Shown in pieces: positions 1-9,907 of a stretch of DNA of 19,190 nt. How positions within the stretch are numbered: position 1 is the stretch's first letter; every line of letters starts with the position of its first letter. Below the pieces are notes generated by a model, which was given only the letters and a program-made list of their open reading frames with translations, was not told the DNA's origin and searched no databases. The DNA is from Bimuria novae-zelandiae CBS 107.79 (taxonomy: Eukaryota; Ascomycota; Dothideomycetes; Pleosporales; Didymosphaeriaceae): contig ML976685.1 in assembly GCA_010015655.1 (NCBI GenBank), forward strand, positions 408,750-427,939. The letters are read 5' to 3'. The translations under genes were made by a program, and so were the position numbers.

Positions 1-358
1 CCATATAGACGATGATTGCAAAGTACGTGTACAACTCTGCCGGTGACGTCGGTTTCCAGTCTCTACAATATTCCTGCGAGGGCGCTTGCCGGAGCAACTC
101 AGCGTGGCGATTCGTATGGTGGGCGATACTATCGAGGACGTCGACGTCAAAAAACAACTCGAATAGGGAAATAGGATCCCCCGCGATACCTTCAGGTATC
201 TCCGCCTCACCAAAAATACGTGGGTTGTTGATCTTGAGCGGTTGCCAGTCGGGTGGCGGATCCTTTGGCAGATTGGGCAAAACACCAGCTTTTTTCGAGT
301 ACTTTGTGTACCTGACGAAGTCGGCATCATTGCTCAGCGTCACGGCACCTTTAGGCAT
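1..358 (-). CDS. piggyBac-type transposase, N-terminal part (cut by window edge)
   Basis: An open frame runs on the minus strand from an ATG at 358-356 to the left edge, 119 codons without a stop; an in-frame stop lies upstream, so this ATG is the only start seen. Residues 61-119 resemble the start of the piggyBac transposase domain (DDE_Tnp_1_7): a stretch with ISLFELFFD, then VLDSIVHHTNRHA, and near the end SPAELYTYFAIIVYM, matching the family pattern of an LFELFF...ETNRYA helix followed by a W-x-P-T...EL..F..I helix. The catalytic Asp residues would lie outside the window. The family performs cut-and-paste transposition at TTAA, and domesticated copies exist in many genomes. Base composition is normal and the frame intact, so this copy is not RIP-damaged. 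No TTAA followed by CCC-type terminus is seen between 359 and 672. Whether it is an active element, a fragment or a host gene cannot be told here. Confidence 0.82.
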   Translation of the reverse strand, partial: MPKGAVTLSNDADFVRYTKYSKKAGVLPNLPKDPPPDWQPLKINNPRIFGEAEIPEGIAGDPISLFELFFDVDVLDSIAHHTNRHAELLRQAPSQEYCRDWKPTSPAELYTYFAIIVYM

Positions 359-672
359 AGTTGCAGATGGTAGAGCTTCTAAAAAAGGTTTATTTTAGCT
401 GGTAATTGACGATTTTTGGGAATTGCTGACATCACGATGCAAGGTTTGGAGGTTTCGAACGCTTTCATCTAATTGGCCATTCATATGTGGCCCGTGTACG
501 GCAGATTCAGGCCCTGCGGGGGACATCAGCTCGCACGTTGGCACTAGTCGGCCTGCGACAGGGATGCGTTGTCTCCGCCACGCCACAAGGCCATGGCCGA
601 TCCTAACCGTCAAACGTAGAAACACGAGTCGGCGTCGACATGAACTCTGCGACATAACTCTCCCTCGCCTCC
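359..672. promoter_or_regulatory. Divergent intergenic region between the transposase fragment and the flavoprotein-ankyrin gene
   Basis: This 314 bp stretch separates two divergently oriented reading frames and should hold both 5' regions. I see no recognisable gene. No clear TATA box stands out. Open frames crossing it (for example 423-1127 plus) overlap the neighbouring gene out of frame and have no family resemblance. Confidence 0.5.
640..657 (+). promoter_or_regulatory. Short upstream ORF before the 673 start
   Basis: ATG AAC TCT GCG ACA TAA forms a five-codon upstream ORF that ends 15 nt before the main ATG at 673. If the transcript starts upstream of 640, this uORF could lower translation or force reinitiation. 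The transcript start is unknown, so this is only a candidate. Confidence 0.35.
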
Positions 673-2403
673 ATGACGCAGAAGCGCTCGCTGAACGTGC
701 TCCTCGCCCTCACCGACCCCTCGTCCTTCGAATTCGGCTGCAGGATCGCTGCCCGCCTGTACCGCATCGCCGACGTCTCACTGCAGATCATCGCCAGCGA
801 CGAATTCCCTACGTCCTCGAATGTAGTGCCCCCCGCGCTCGAGCCTTCGTGGCACCGATACGATGTCGAGAGCGCTGCATCGCCAGATTGGCTTCACGCC
901 GACTATGCCGATATGAAAGTCGCCGAGTACTGCCAGTGGGCAGATCTCCTCGTGCTGGCGCCACTCGATGCAGAGAACATAGCTCGGATGCTGCACGGCT
1001 TCACCAGCAACCTGCATCTACAAGTCCTGCGCAGCTGGAACGTGTCGAAGAAGATACTGCTCATTCCAGCCATGTCCACGCTCATGTGGGAACACCCCAT
1101 GTCGAAGAAGCAGATCAGCAAGATTAGAAGGAAGTGGAACTGGATACGGGTGCTGCCGCCGTATCTGTGGACGTTTGATCATATGGGTCGCAAACACCAG
1201 CCCTGGGAAGGGCACAAGGCGTTCCGCGAATCAGTTCAGACGCAAATTGACCTCATGGCTGTGGGCGACGGTCGCATCGCACTGCCGATAGCCCACATGC
1301 CCACCCTCAGCCCCACCAAGAGCAAAGGCCCTCGCCTACCGCCAGAACTTTGGTCCATTATATTGGAATTTACCGAAGATTGGGAACTGGCGGCTACGCT
1401 CAACGTGCGCACGGCGCTACCCGTCCCACCAGAGTGGCGACAAGCGACCAGCGAAGAGGGCCCCAAAACTCAAATGCAGAGACTGGAGTGGACGTTGCTG
1501 ACTCGCACGTATGCCGAAATCAGGGCACTACTTGACGCTGAACCGCCAACACGCATTTCGCGCCTCTGCATCGAGCTCATCATGCGCTTTGCCATGGTAC
1601 CCGTCTTGACACACCTGGAGAATGCGCACAAGGATTTGTTCTGGGGCACATTTGGGCATGCATTTCTTCCCCACAAGGCGTCCATGTTCGGTAGAACCGA
1701 GATATTGGAGTACTGGCGGACATCACCAACGTTCCTTACCAAAGAGTACTCCACGGAAGCAATAGACAGCGCAAGTCGGTCCGGCTCCACCCAGGCTTTG
1801 GATTGGTGGTTCGACTCTGGTTTGCCATTGAAGTTCACTGAGTCGGCACTCGAAGCAGCAAGTTCGCAAGGCCACATCGAGGTCTTGAAGTGGTGGAAGG
1901 AGCACAGCAGATATCGCTCCGAACCTGCGTCGCCACGGTCTCCAACGGATCAGAAGGATGAGGAAAAGAGCAAACGACCGCTTCTGACGCTCAAGGTAGG
2001 CAAGTCAATTACCTATGCCACGCAGGCAGGGTGCCTTCCGGCTGTCGTCTTCTGGGTTGAATCTGGCATTCCTTTCTCCCATGAAGACACCATTGCTAAG
2101 CTTGCTTCCGCTCACGGACATACTCGCATTCTCAATTACTGGCACAGGCATTGTGGCGAGAAGATGCTCTTCGACAACCAGGTTCTCGTGGGTCCCACGA
2201 AGATGGGACATGCAGATGTCTTAGAGTGGTGGAAACGTAGCGGTTTGCGAGTTGAATACAAGACATGCGATATTGAGGAGGCCCTGGAGGATGGTGTGGA
2301 AGGGGAGGCGGGTGAGGATGTGCGAAAGTGGTGGGCTCGCAACGGTCTGAATCTGGGCGTGGGCACGAGTGAGTGGATGAGGGTCAAAGTGCTCGGCTCA
2401 TAG
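673..2403 (+). CDS. Flavoprotein-fold (HFCD/PPCDC-like) protein with F-box-like and ankyrin-like repeats
   Basis: Intronless, 576 aa. Residues 6-165 resemble homo-oligomeric flavin-containing Cys decarboxylases (PPC decarboxylase, Hal3/Sis2): WADLLVLAPLDAENIAR at 89-105, a NLHLQVLRSW segment at 113-122, and PAMSTLMWEHP at 132-142. Key positions differ from the enzyme: the active His (His90 in plant HAL3a) aligns with Val83, PAMNT is PAMST (Ser135), APLSANT is APLDAEN, the FMN-loop Gly-Ser is replaced, and the C-terminal catalytic Cys region is absent. A catalytic decarboxylase is therefore unlikely. Residues 221-245 (RLPPELWSIILEF...) look like an F-box. From 344 to 559 a motif like LxWWxxSGL recurs seven times, with its second Trp at 348, 379, 408, 461, 490, 520 and 554, a spacing of about 30 residues as in ankyrin repeats; a Ser/Pro/Lys-rich insert lies at 413-436. 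Function is unknown; a protein-binding or substrate-adaptor role is an inference. The start is the first in-frame ATG giving the full flavoprotein strand 1. Confidence 0.83.
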   Translation: MTQKRSLNVLLALTDPSSFEFGCRIAARLYRIADVSLQIIASDEFPTSSNVVPPALEPSWHRYDVESAASPDWLHADYADMKVAEYCQWADLLVLAPLDAENIARMLHGFTSNLHLQVLRSWNVSKKILLIPAMSTLMWEHPMSKKQISKIRRKWNWIRVLPPYLWTFDHMGRKHQPWEGHKAFRESVQTQIDLMAVGDGRIALPIAHMPTLSPTKSKGPRLPPELWSIILEFTEDWELAATLNVRTALPVPPEWRQATSEEGPKTQMQRLEWTLLTRTYAEIRALLDAEPPTRISRLCIELIMRFAMVPVLTHLENAHKDLFWGTFGHAFLPHKASMFGRTEILEYWRTSPTFLTKEYSTEAIDSASRSGSTQALDWWFDSGLPLKFTESALEAASSQGHIEVLKWWKEHSRYRSEPASPRSPTDQKDEEKSKRPLLTLKVGKSITYATQAGCLPAVVFWVESGIPFSHEDTIAKLASAHGHTRILNYWHRHCGEKMLFDNQVLVGPTKMGHADVLEWWKRSGLRVEYKTCDIEEALEDGVEGEAGEDVRKWWARNGLNLGVGTSEWMRVKVLGS

Positions 2404-3062
2404 GCCAGCTATTGCACAGGCACAGTAGCCAGATAGTGTGGTCGCATCAAGCAGAACCTTTAGGCGGTGTTGCTCCTGTTGTCTTGCGAGTGCTACCTTT
2501 GTAGGATGATGGTGCAGTGTGAAGAAAAGAGGAGCACAACGCCCCCTAACAGCGCTCGAGCCATCTCTGCAGCGACAGGGATGTGGAACTTGGCGGCCGG
2601 CCTCGAAGCTCAGAGAAAGATCCACCTGTGAACATCCACATCGTCAGATTGCCTGTGCATCATCAACCCTTTTCCCCCTCCCTCTTGCAAGTCGCCCGCG
2701 TACAATTCAACTCCATCAACCTGTACCCCACGTTATGGTGTGCTAATTCACACCCTTAACCCCTGTTTTCTTCTAGCTGTTGTTGAAGACAGCTGCACTG
2801 GTACGCCCACTCTCAACTTGTTGCCCACAGAACCGCCCGTGCTGCCGTGGCTCGGAGACGCTGCCAAGCACCCAAAGATTCAAGAACCGCCCGTGGCACA
2901 TGCCCGCTTTTTTTCACTCACTTACTTCCCCCAGATCTCACTGCTCCACACCGCTCGCACACGCTCATAAACCAACATCCTGGCGCTGTACCTGTAGCCC
3001 GTCTCACACCACCGGTCTACTCGAATCACCCTTTGGCCATAGTCTAACGGTTCACTCTGAAA
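2404..3062 (+). promoter_or_regulatory. Intergenic region: 3' end of the upstream gene and promoter/5' UTR of the SCP160 homologue
   Basis: This 659 bp stretch has no coding frame that resembles a protein. It holds pyrimidine-rich tracts (around 2667-2690 and 2900-2935), common in fungal promoters just upstream of transcription starts. A four-codon mini-ORF (ATG GTG TGC TAA, 2735-2746) lies far upstream of the SCP160 start. No TATA box is convincing. Confidence 0.5.
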
Positions 3063-6000
3063 ATGGCATCCGAGGCAGTTGCTACCAGCAGCGAGGGCTT
3101 GACCCCCGCCCAGAAGCTGGAGATGCAGCACGACCACCATGTCACGGTCGAGGACGTCCCCGACGAGGAAGACATCGGCCACCCGCCGCCGTCGGACGCC
3201 CTCAAATCTGATACTGCCGAGGGCGCCGTGCCCCTGAGCGAAAAGGCAGCCGGCAAGCAAAAGGCAGACGAGACCCCTGCGCCAGGCAAGAAGGCCGGCA
3301 AGGCTTCGCTGAACATGGCGTCGGAGGAGGCTTTTCCAGCCCTTGGTCCTGTCAAGCCCCGCGCCCAGGCCTCCGTCGCACCTGCTTGGGGTAAGAAACC
3401 TGCGTCGGTGAGCACGAATGGCGTCAATGGTGGTGGCCCTATTTCGGGTGCCTCGACCCCGGCCTCTGGTATCACTACTCCTGTCTCTCTGCCCGCCTCA
3501 CACGGCCCTGCTCTCCCGACCATGGCTCTTCCTGGCAAACACCAAGAGCAGGTCCAATTTTTCAACTCGGACCTCAAGCCGCCGAGGGAACTGAAGAAGC
3601 CGATCCCCCAGATCATCCAGGACATCAACAAGCGTTCCAAGGCTAGGCTCGAGCGACGCGAGACTCCCGGCGGTGTGGCCTTCCGAGCCACCGGTCCCGC
3701 ACCTGCTGTGCGCCAAGCTATTTTGGACATTGCCAACGAAGTGGGTATCAAGGTATGTCGATTCGCTTTCCCGTATGCTGCAGTAGCTGACCGCATGTAG
3801 CAAACTGTCAAGGTCCCTATCCCAGCGTCGGTCCGTCCCTACATCATCGGCCGTGGCGGTGACAAGATCAAGGAAATCAGCAGCCGCTCCGGCGCACGTG
3901 TTCAGATTCCGAAGCAGGAGGTCCAGGACGATGATGACGAAGTCGAAGTCATCATCGAAGGCAATGCTCTTACCGCTGGGATCGCTCGTCAGGAGATCAT
4001 GTCTATCGTGAAAGAGCGCACATCGACCGTCAATCTGCGTCTTAAGGATATCCCTGCCGAATTCTATCCTTTCCTCGCTGGTCCCCGCAACGTCCACGTT
4101 GATAACCTTGCGGGTAATAGGGGTGTTCGCGTACAGATTCCCCATTACCACACCTGGGACGAGGGCGCTCCTGCCCAGAATCCCGGAGCCTTCGCGCCCC
4201 AGGCCAAGTACCCTATCCAGATTTCTGGAGACCGGGAGGCTGCCCAGGAAATCCAGGCCGAGCTTCAGCGCCGCGTGGACCAGTTGCGCAAGAATATGGC
4301 TGTCGAACTTCAAAATATCGAGCGCGGTCGTCATCAATTTATTGCAGGTGAGCGGGGATACTCGCTGCATGACTTCCTCGAAGAAACCGGTTGTACCATC
4401 ATCGTGCCTCCCAGCAACGATCCGAGTGAGGATATATACGTAGTTGGCCCTCCAGACAAGATCGCTGCGGGCGTGAACAAGCTTCAGGACATTGCTTTCA
4501 GCATGCAGTCCACGAAGGCTGATGCCGCTCGTGCGCATGCCGGACCGAACGCCCAGGCGCATGCCCGTAACATGACACGCTACCTTCAGCAACGTAAGCT
4601 GGTCAACGAGCTTGAACGCCTTTACAACACGAGCATCGTCGCCCCCACGGAGCGAGATGGACCGACAGCTTGGGACATCTATGGGAAAGAGGCAAGGGAC
4701 ACCCAAAAGGCACGCAGTGATATCATGAGTGTGTTTGCCAGTCATCCACCGTCACGATTTTCCACCCTAAATGTCGACCCATTCTACCATCAGCACCTGC
4801 GGCAGCGCAGTTCACAGCACGTCCGAGACAACATGGGCGTGCACATCGTTTTCCCTGATGAACGGGAAGAGTCGCCTGAACTCATCCTCGTATATGAGGG
4901 TCCCACTCCTCACGCCGAGTATGCCATCCCCCGAGGTGCACCGGCCGCTGCTGAAGCTCAAGCATACCAGAAAGCGCTACAAGAGGCTCAGCAATTCATC
5001 CAAAACTTGACGCGCAACCAGCAAGAGCTCAAATCACGCGACGTTGAGGCCAATTCAAAGTTCCACCCCAAGATCCAGCGCTTCGTTGAAAAGGAGCAGC
5101 AAGGTCTTGGCCAGGATCAGGTCCCAGTCCAATTGCTCTTTGGCGATCGAGGACCACAGGCTCGCGACAACTTTGGCATGCGTGGACCTGTTAGTTCTCT
5201 CGAAGACTTACATGCGAAAGTCCTCGCGTTCATCGAACAGGAAGAGAAGGACGAGCTCGAGCGTGGTTACACTACCTCTTTCGACTTCCCCCAGAAATAT
5301 GCCAATTTCCTAATTGGCAAGGGCGGCGAGAACATTCGAAAATTGCGTGAAGAGTTTGACGTGGATATACAAGTCAATGATGGGAAGGTCGAACTTAAAG
5401 GACCTCAGGCCAAAGCGAACGCCTGCAAAGCTCACATTGAATCCCTTGCCCGACGCCTCGCCGACGAAGCTACCCACACGCTTAAGATTAAGCCTCAGTA
5501 TCATCGCGACCTGATCGGTGCGAAGGGAAGTACTGTGAACCGTCTGCAAGACCGCTACAGCGTCAGAATCAACTTCCCTCGATCCAACAGCAAGAACGAT
5601 GATGAGACTGCTGGCGAGGCTGCATCGCAGCGAAATCTCCGCACTCAGGCCCCTGACGAAGTCATTGTCCGTGGTCCTCGTAAGGGTGCTGATGAAGCTC
5701 GTGACGAGCTCCTGAGCCTGTTGCAGTATGCAGTTGACAACTCGCACACTGATAGTGTGTTCGTTGCGCAAAGCCAGGTTCCCCAACTCATTGGGTCCGG
5801 CGGTCGGGAAATGGAGAATCTCCGATTAGAAACCGGCTGCCAAATCGACGTTCCTGGTGCTCGTGATGGTGCCGACCCCTCAGGCCGTGCTGAGGTCAAG
5901 CTCAAAGGTACCAAGAAGCAGGTTGAAGCAGCGAAGAAACTGCTACAGGAGCGCGCCAAGGTTTTCGATGATACGGTAGTGAAGACTCTTGACGTGGATA

Positions 6001-7028
6001 GGAAACACCATAGGAGTCTGATCGGCGGTAGCGGTTCCAACATTCGCTCAATCGTCATCGCTGCTGGTGGTCCCGATAGCTCACGCGAGCTCGCACGCAT
6101 GGTCCGCTTCCCGCGTGCCGAGGCTGACGATTCCGTGATTCGTGTAGAAGGACCCAAGAGCGTGGTCGAGAAGATCATTGCTTCTTTGGAGGCACAAGTG
6201 GCCAGTCTGGAGAAGCAGGTCACGGAGACGGTGGAAATTTCCCCCGACAAGCATAGGCTTTTGATCGGTCGCGGTGGTGAGACTCGTCGATCTTTGGAAG
6301 AGAAGTTCGCCATTCAGCTTGACATTCCCAAGCAGACCACTACCGGTGCCGCCCGCTCTCAGGTGAAGATTTCTGGTGAGCCGGCTCAGGTGCAACAGGC
6401 CAAAGACCACATTCTTGACTTGGTGAAGGGTCAGGAGGGCGAGACCATTCAGGTACCTCGCCACCTACACCACACCATCTCAGACAATGGCCAGTTCTTC
6501 CGTCGTCTCCGTAACGAGCACAAGGTGACAGTCGACCATGCTGGTCAGCAACCACCTCCCCGGCCGACGCAAGAGCAAGGTGGCAAAGCTCGCAAGGGTG
6601 CGAACGGCGCTCTGCCTCTAATCACCGACGACACTACCTCGGGTGCTGATGCGCACTCCTGGGAACTCGTCGAGAGCAACCCCGCCGAGGGTGATACCTC
6701 TGCTACCATCCCCTGGATTCTTCGTGGTCCAGTTGACAACCTCCCCAAGGCCCGTCAAACGCTCGAAAAGGCGATTGAGAATGCATCCAAGCCCTCTGCT
6801 ACCGGGTACCTCATACTGCCCGATCCGCGCAGCTACAGGCTTGTTGTTGGTCCCGGCGGTAGCATGATCAATAGCATTCGCAAGAAGACTGGCACAAAGG
6901 TGCAGGTGCCGCGTGATCAGGCCAAGGACGAGGCCATTGAGATCGTGGGCTCGAAGGACGGATGTGAGCAAGCTAGGGATATAATCTTGGACATTGTGTC
7001 CCGTGGCGGCAATGGCGGTCGCAAGTAG
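3063..7028 (+). CDS. SCP160: Scp160/vigilin-family multi-KH RNA-binding protein
   Basis: Two exons, 3063-3752 and 3801-7028, joined in phase 0 to give 1305 aa, close to yeast Scp160 and animal vigilin. The family binds mRNAs on polysomes and at the ER and influences translation. The start context (AAAATGG) is strong. The N-terminal 170 residues are low-complexity and carry an EEAFPALG motif at 88-95. About 14 KH repeats follow. GXXG loops are seen at 247-250 (GRGG), 413-416 (GERG), 736-739 (GKGG), 803-806 (GAKG), 895-898 (GSGG), 972-975 (GGSG), 1053-1056 (GRGG) and 1247-1250 (GPGG). The other repeats (for example 180-235, the region after 308, and 1113-1150) keep KH-like patterns but have lost GXXG, as is usual in this family. 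The last repeat, close to the C-terminus at RGGNGGRK, is canonical. The gene reads in the same direction as its left neighbour and converges on the methyltransferase gene. Confidence 0.96.
3753..3800 (+). other. Spliceosomal intron in the SCP160 homologue
   Basis: A 48 nt intron begins GTATGT and ends ATGTAG, with a GCTGAC branch-type sequence at 3786-3791. It lies in phase 0 between codons 230 and 231. Removing it joins the degenerate first KH repeat to QTVKVPIP and the first GRGG-type KH repeat in one continuous frame; leaving it in gives a stop at its end. Confidence 0.93.
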
Positions 7029-8490
7029 GACTGGACTGGGAGCTTGTTCGGCGCTCGCGGTACCACTAGTCTGGAAGAACGTACGATATGTGTGTGAGAT
7101 TCGAGATGCGGAGTTGGTCGATTGGTTCGTACGACATGGCATTCATTTAGGGTGGCATATGCGGTATACTGTGGTATGATTTGAAAAAGGAAAGCGGGCT
7201 AGTTGGCACAGTCATTGTGGATCGCTATCTTGGTTCGCCACTCGTGCATGGTCGATTGGAAGACGAGTAGGAATTCATGTATCTTTATTTTGGAGGGTTT
7301 CTATGTAGGAAAAAAGTTTTGAATGTATTGTCAACAACTTTCTTTCCGAGCTTTTGTTGCAGTGGTTGTGGAGGTTCATTATCGTTGCGTCATATCTGAA
7401 TTTCGCACTGAGCTTCATTGAAAACCCGTCAGCATAGGCGCTTTGCGCTCTCCCGACATCACTTGGTAGAATATGCGATGTCGCGCCGCCTTGGGAATTG
7501 AGGCTTCGGAGTCCGAGATGTTTTCTGCCCTGGTTGGACCTACAATTGGGTTGAAGGCTTGTGGCTGTATCTTTCGCTTCTGTCTCGAGCATGGGAGCTA
7601 ACTACACATGCAAAGACGAAGGAGTTGTTTAACCGATTCCAGCGTCGGTATATCACTCAATGCTCGTGCTCGATGTTGCAGAGGCTTATCGCGACTCCCT
7701 CGTCCATTCTCTCAGTGTGACGATCTGGACATTCCGGGTCAACGGCAAGTCACTTTCGCGCATGCGATGCGCTTCAACTGTGGTGCCACGACAGACACGA
7801 CGCCTGAGCATGGGCGGTGGGTGCGCCCGCGACACGCGCCTGAACCCTTACACAGCCAATCGCATACCAGGGTCCCGTCGTCCTTCGAGTCCTTCTGTGA
7901 TCGATGCTTTGTTGCATTGTCGTATGCGGAAGGTTGGGGTGCGCTGTGATTGACCGGCGCGCGATGTGTTGGGGAGGTGGGGCTGTGGTGATGCATGAGT
8001 GGAGAACACGGGTGGACCGTTGCGTAGGGACTCGGGTACGTGACCCTGGCGGCGCGGCGCACGTGTGGAGTTTTTTTTTCCTTCAAGTGAGGGGTGCGCG
8101 GGTTAGGTCGTTAGGTGGGGATATGGGCGGCGGAAAAGGTGGAGAAGGTTACATTTGAGGCTGGAGTGGATGACGATGTGTGAACTGGATCAAGGCACCT
8201 CTGGTCAAATACCGGCAGAGCGCAAAGTGCACTCGAGACGGGTTTTATGGGAGTAATTACAAAGTTGATGTACGGGAGGAATACCTTTGGTAGAAAAGAT
8301 GTTTTAACTGTGAAATATGAAATCCCCCGAACGACCTCTCCGGAGGTGTTTAGACCCGTGATTCCTGAACGCGCATGCTATGTGTACCCATAACTAACTC
8401 CAGCAATGTCATGCTCTTGAGTAGATCCGTCGCACCTAACTGTGGCACTGCCAGACCGCGCCCCCGTGAATACAATATCGTGTGCCTGGC
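7029..8490. other. Long convergent intergenic region, no gene recognised
   Basis: This 1462 bp stretch lies between the stop codons of two convergent genes and must include both 3' UTRs. Open frames here (7275-7592 minus, 7608-7953 plus, 7739-8086 minus) lack family resemblance and overlap each other. Visible features are a T-run at about 8071-8079 and a G-rich segment at about 7960-8000. Base composition is balanced, so the RIP-like signature is absent. I see no RNA gene. Confidence 0.55.
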
Positions 8491-9907
8491 TTAGTCCACA
8501 GCGTTCAAGGGTTTTTGTCCCCAGACGACGTAGTAGTTGTGCTGCAACAGCATGCGCGGATTCTTCAGCTCCTGCCGCAGATCCGCACACAAGACCTTCA
8601 CCTCATCTGGATTCCATCCAAACGCGTTGTGGTATATCCTCGTGGTGAGACCCTCGAGGTTATCTAGCAATTGCACAAGATTGAAGGCGCCGATTTCTTT
8701 GAGCTTCTTGTCTTTGGGCCACGTGCCCACAGGGAAGGGAAAGGTACGCGCTTCGACATTGGCGAAGCCGGCTTCCCGTACCCAACCTTCGATCTGGGGG
8801 CTACCGAGATGTCAGTGAGGGCAAGTGGATTGGGAAACTAGCGGCGTACCCTGGATCAGGCTCGTTGCCAAACTTGCGTAGACCTTCGCGGAGCTTATCA
8901 GTCCATTGGCTAAGCTTGCTGTCTTTTGTATATAATCCGCCACGAGTGTAGAACCAGGTGTCGAAGTCTAGACGTCGTCAGCTCGATCTAGGGTGAGGCA
9001 TGTTCAACGTACCTTGAAACTCAACCCATCCGCCTGGTTTTACGAACCTGTATCGTCTAAGCATCTGAACGCTCTAGAGGCGGACGAACACACTTGAAGC
9101 ACTGTCGCATAAGCTTCGGCCAATCTCGAATCGAGCATGCAAGATATCGGACATGGATGTAGTCGAACTTTGTAGAGTAGACCCACTCCTCCTCCAGATC
9201 ATCCACTTCGAACTTGACATTCGGTGGAACGAGTGTTGGCTGGATAGGACTGATGTCGTTTCCCAGAATCTCTGCCGACGGATACTTGTCGCCCATGTCT
9301 ATGGCCCAGATGCCGGTGCCCGTACCGACGTCCAGTATCCTCTGTGGCTCGTCACCGATTGGTGCGAGGTGAAGTGCACCGTCTAGACTCAACGTTTGCA
9401 CGTGGTGGTAGAGGTCTAACCTGTCATTCTCTTCCTTCAAACAATCAGCACGATGCTATCGGTGCGTAACTGCACGCGTATTCATACATCGTCATTGGGC
9501 CAGAAGTACGTCGCCTCGTCTTTGTAGCCATGATAGCGTCTACCATTCTCGAAACGGTAGCTGTGATTGTCAAGAGTGAACTCGAATTTTCTTTTCGCGA
9601 AGAGACACTCACTTTAGCACGGTAGATTTGAGCGAAGTAGTGTAACTCTCTCTGCAGTGCGCGCACGGGTTAGGTGGTTTGGTCCACGGTGGGTACTGTC
9701 GCTCAGACTCACAAATCGTTCCCGTAGGCTGAATCACCGTCATCCTCCACCTATGTTTCTGTCAGTGTCGCCGAGTGTATAATTGAGTTTCCCACTGACC
9801 TCAAGCGACTCCACTTCGACGTCGACGCTCGGGACGTTCAGGGCGCCATGTTGACTGGAAGGGCTAGCAGGCGCTGGACTGGTGGACTTCTCCTTGGGCG
9901 ACGCCAT
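8491..9907 (-). CDS. SAM-dependent methyltransferase, fungal UMTA/LaeA-like family
   Basis: I resolved eight exons on the minus strand: 9907-9800, 9750-9713, 9651-9613, 9560-9488, 9434-9094, 9047-9013, 8967-8850 and 8800-8491. They total 1062 nt and encode 353 aa with all junctions in frame. The seven introns (45-61 nt) begin GT and end AG; most carry CTGAC, CTGAT or CTAAC branch-type sites. The acidic/Ser-rich N-terminus leads into DSAYGND and YRFENGRRYHGYKDE (63-77), then ENDRLDLYHH. The SAM-binding motif I is ILDVGTGTG (119-127), followed by NDISPIQP (145-152), SIRDWPKLMRQ (187-197) and KPGGWVEF (203-210). The C-terminus has PVGTWPKDKKLKEIG and ends YYVVWGQKPLNAVD. This order is typical of the large fungal family that includes UMTA and relatives of LaeA, many of them in or near secondary-metabolite clusters. 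Substrate is unknown. No cluster gene is seen nearby; the gene ends the gene-bearing half and lies about 1 kb from the repeat block. Confidence 0.92.

Noticed and set aside
423..1127. Plus-strand frame of 234 codons upstream of and overlapping the 673 gene
   Set aside because: It overlaps the flavoprotein-ankyrin gene in another frame, is Arg-rich without domain pattern, and looks like a shadow.
2737..2778. Possible 5' UTR intron of SCP160 (GTGTGC ... TTCTTCTAG)
   Set aside because: The acceptor and a GCTAAT branch-like site look plausible, but the donor is weak and no reading frame supports it.
3044..3811. Long minus-strand frame of 255 codons opposite the first SCP160 exon, and a 415-codon one at 3498-4745
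   Set aside because: They are antisense shadows of a strongly conserved KH-protein gene, show low-complexity or patternless translations, and have no family resemblance.
7608..7953. Overlapping plus-strand frames of about 100 codons after the SCP160 gene
   Set aside because: No start context, domain or family pattern; two frames overlap over the same bases, typical of chance in GC-balanced DNA.
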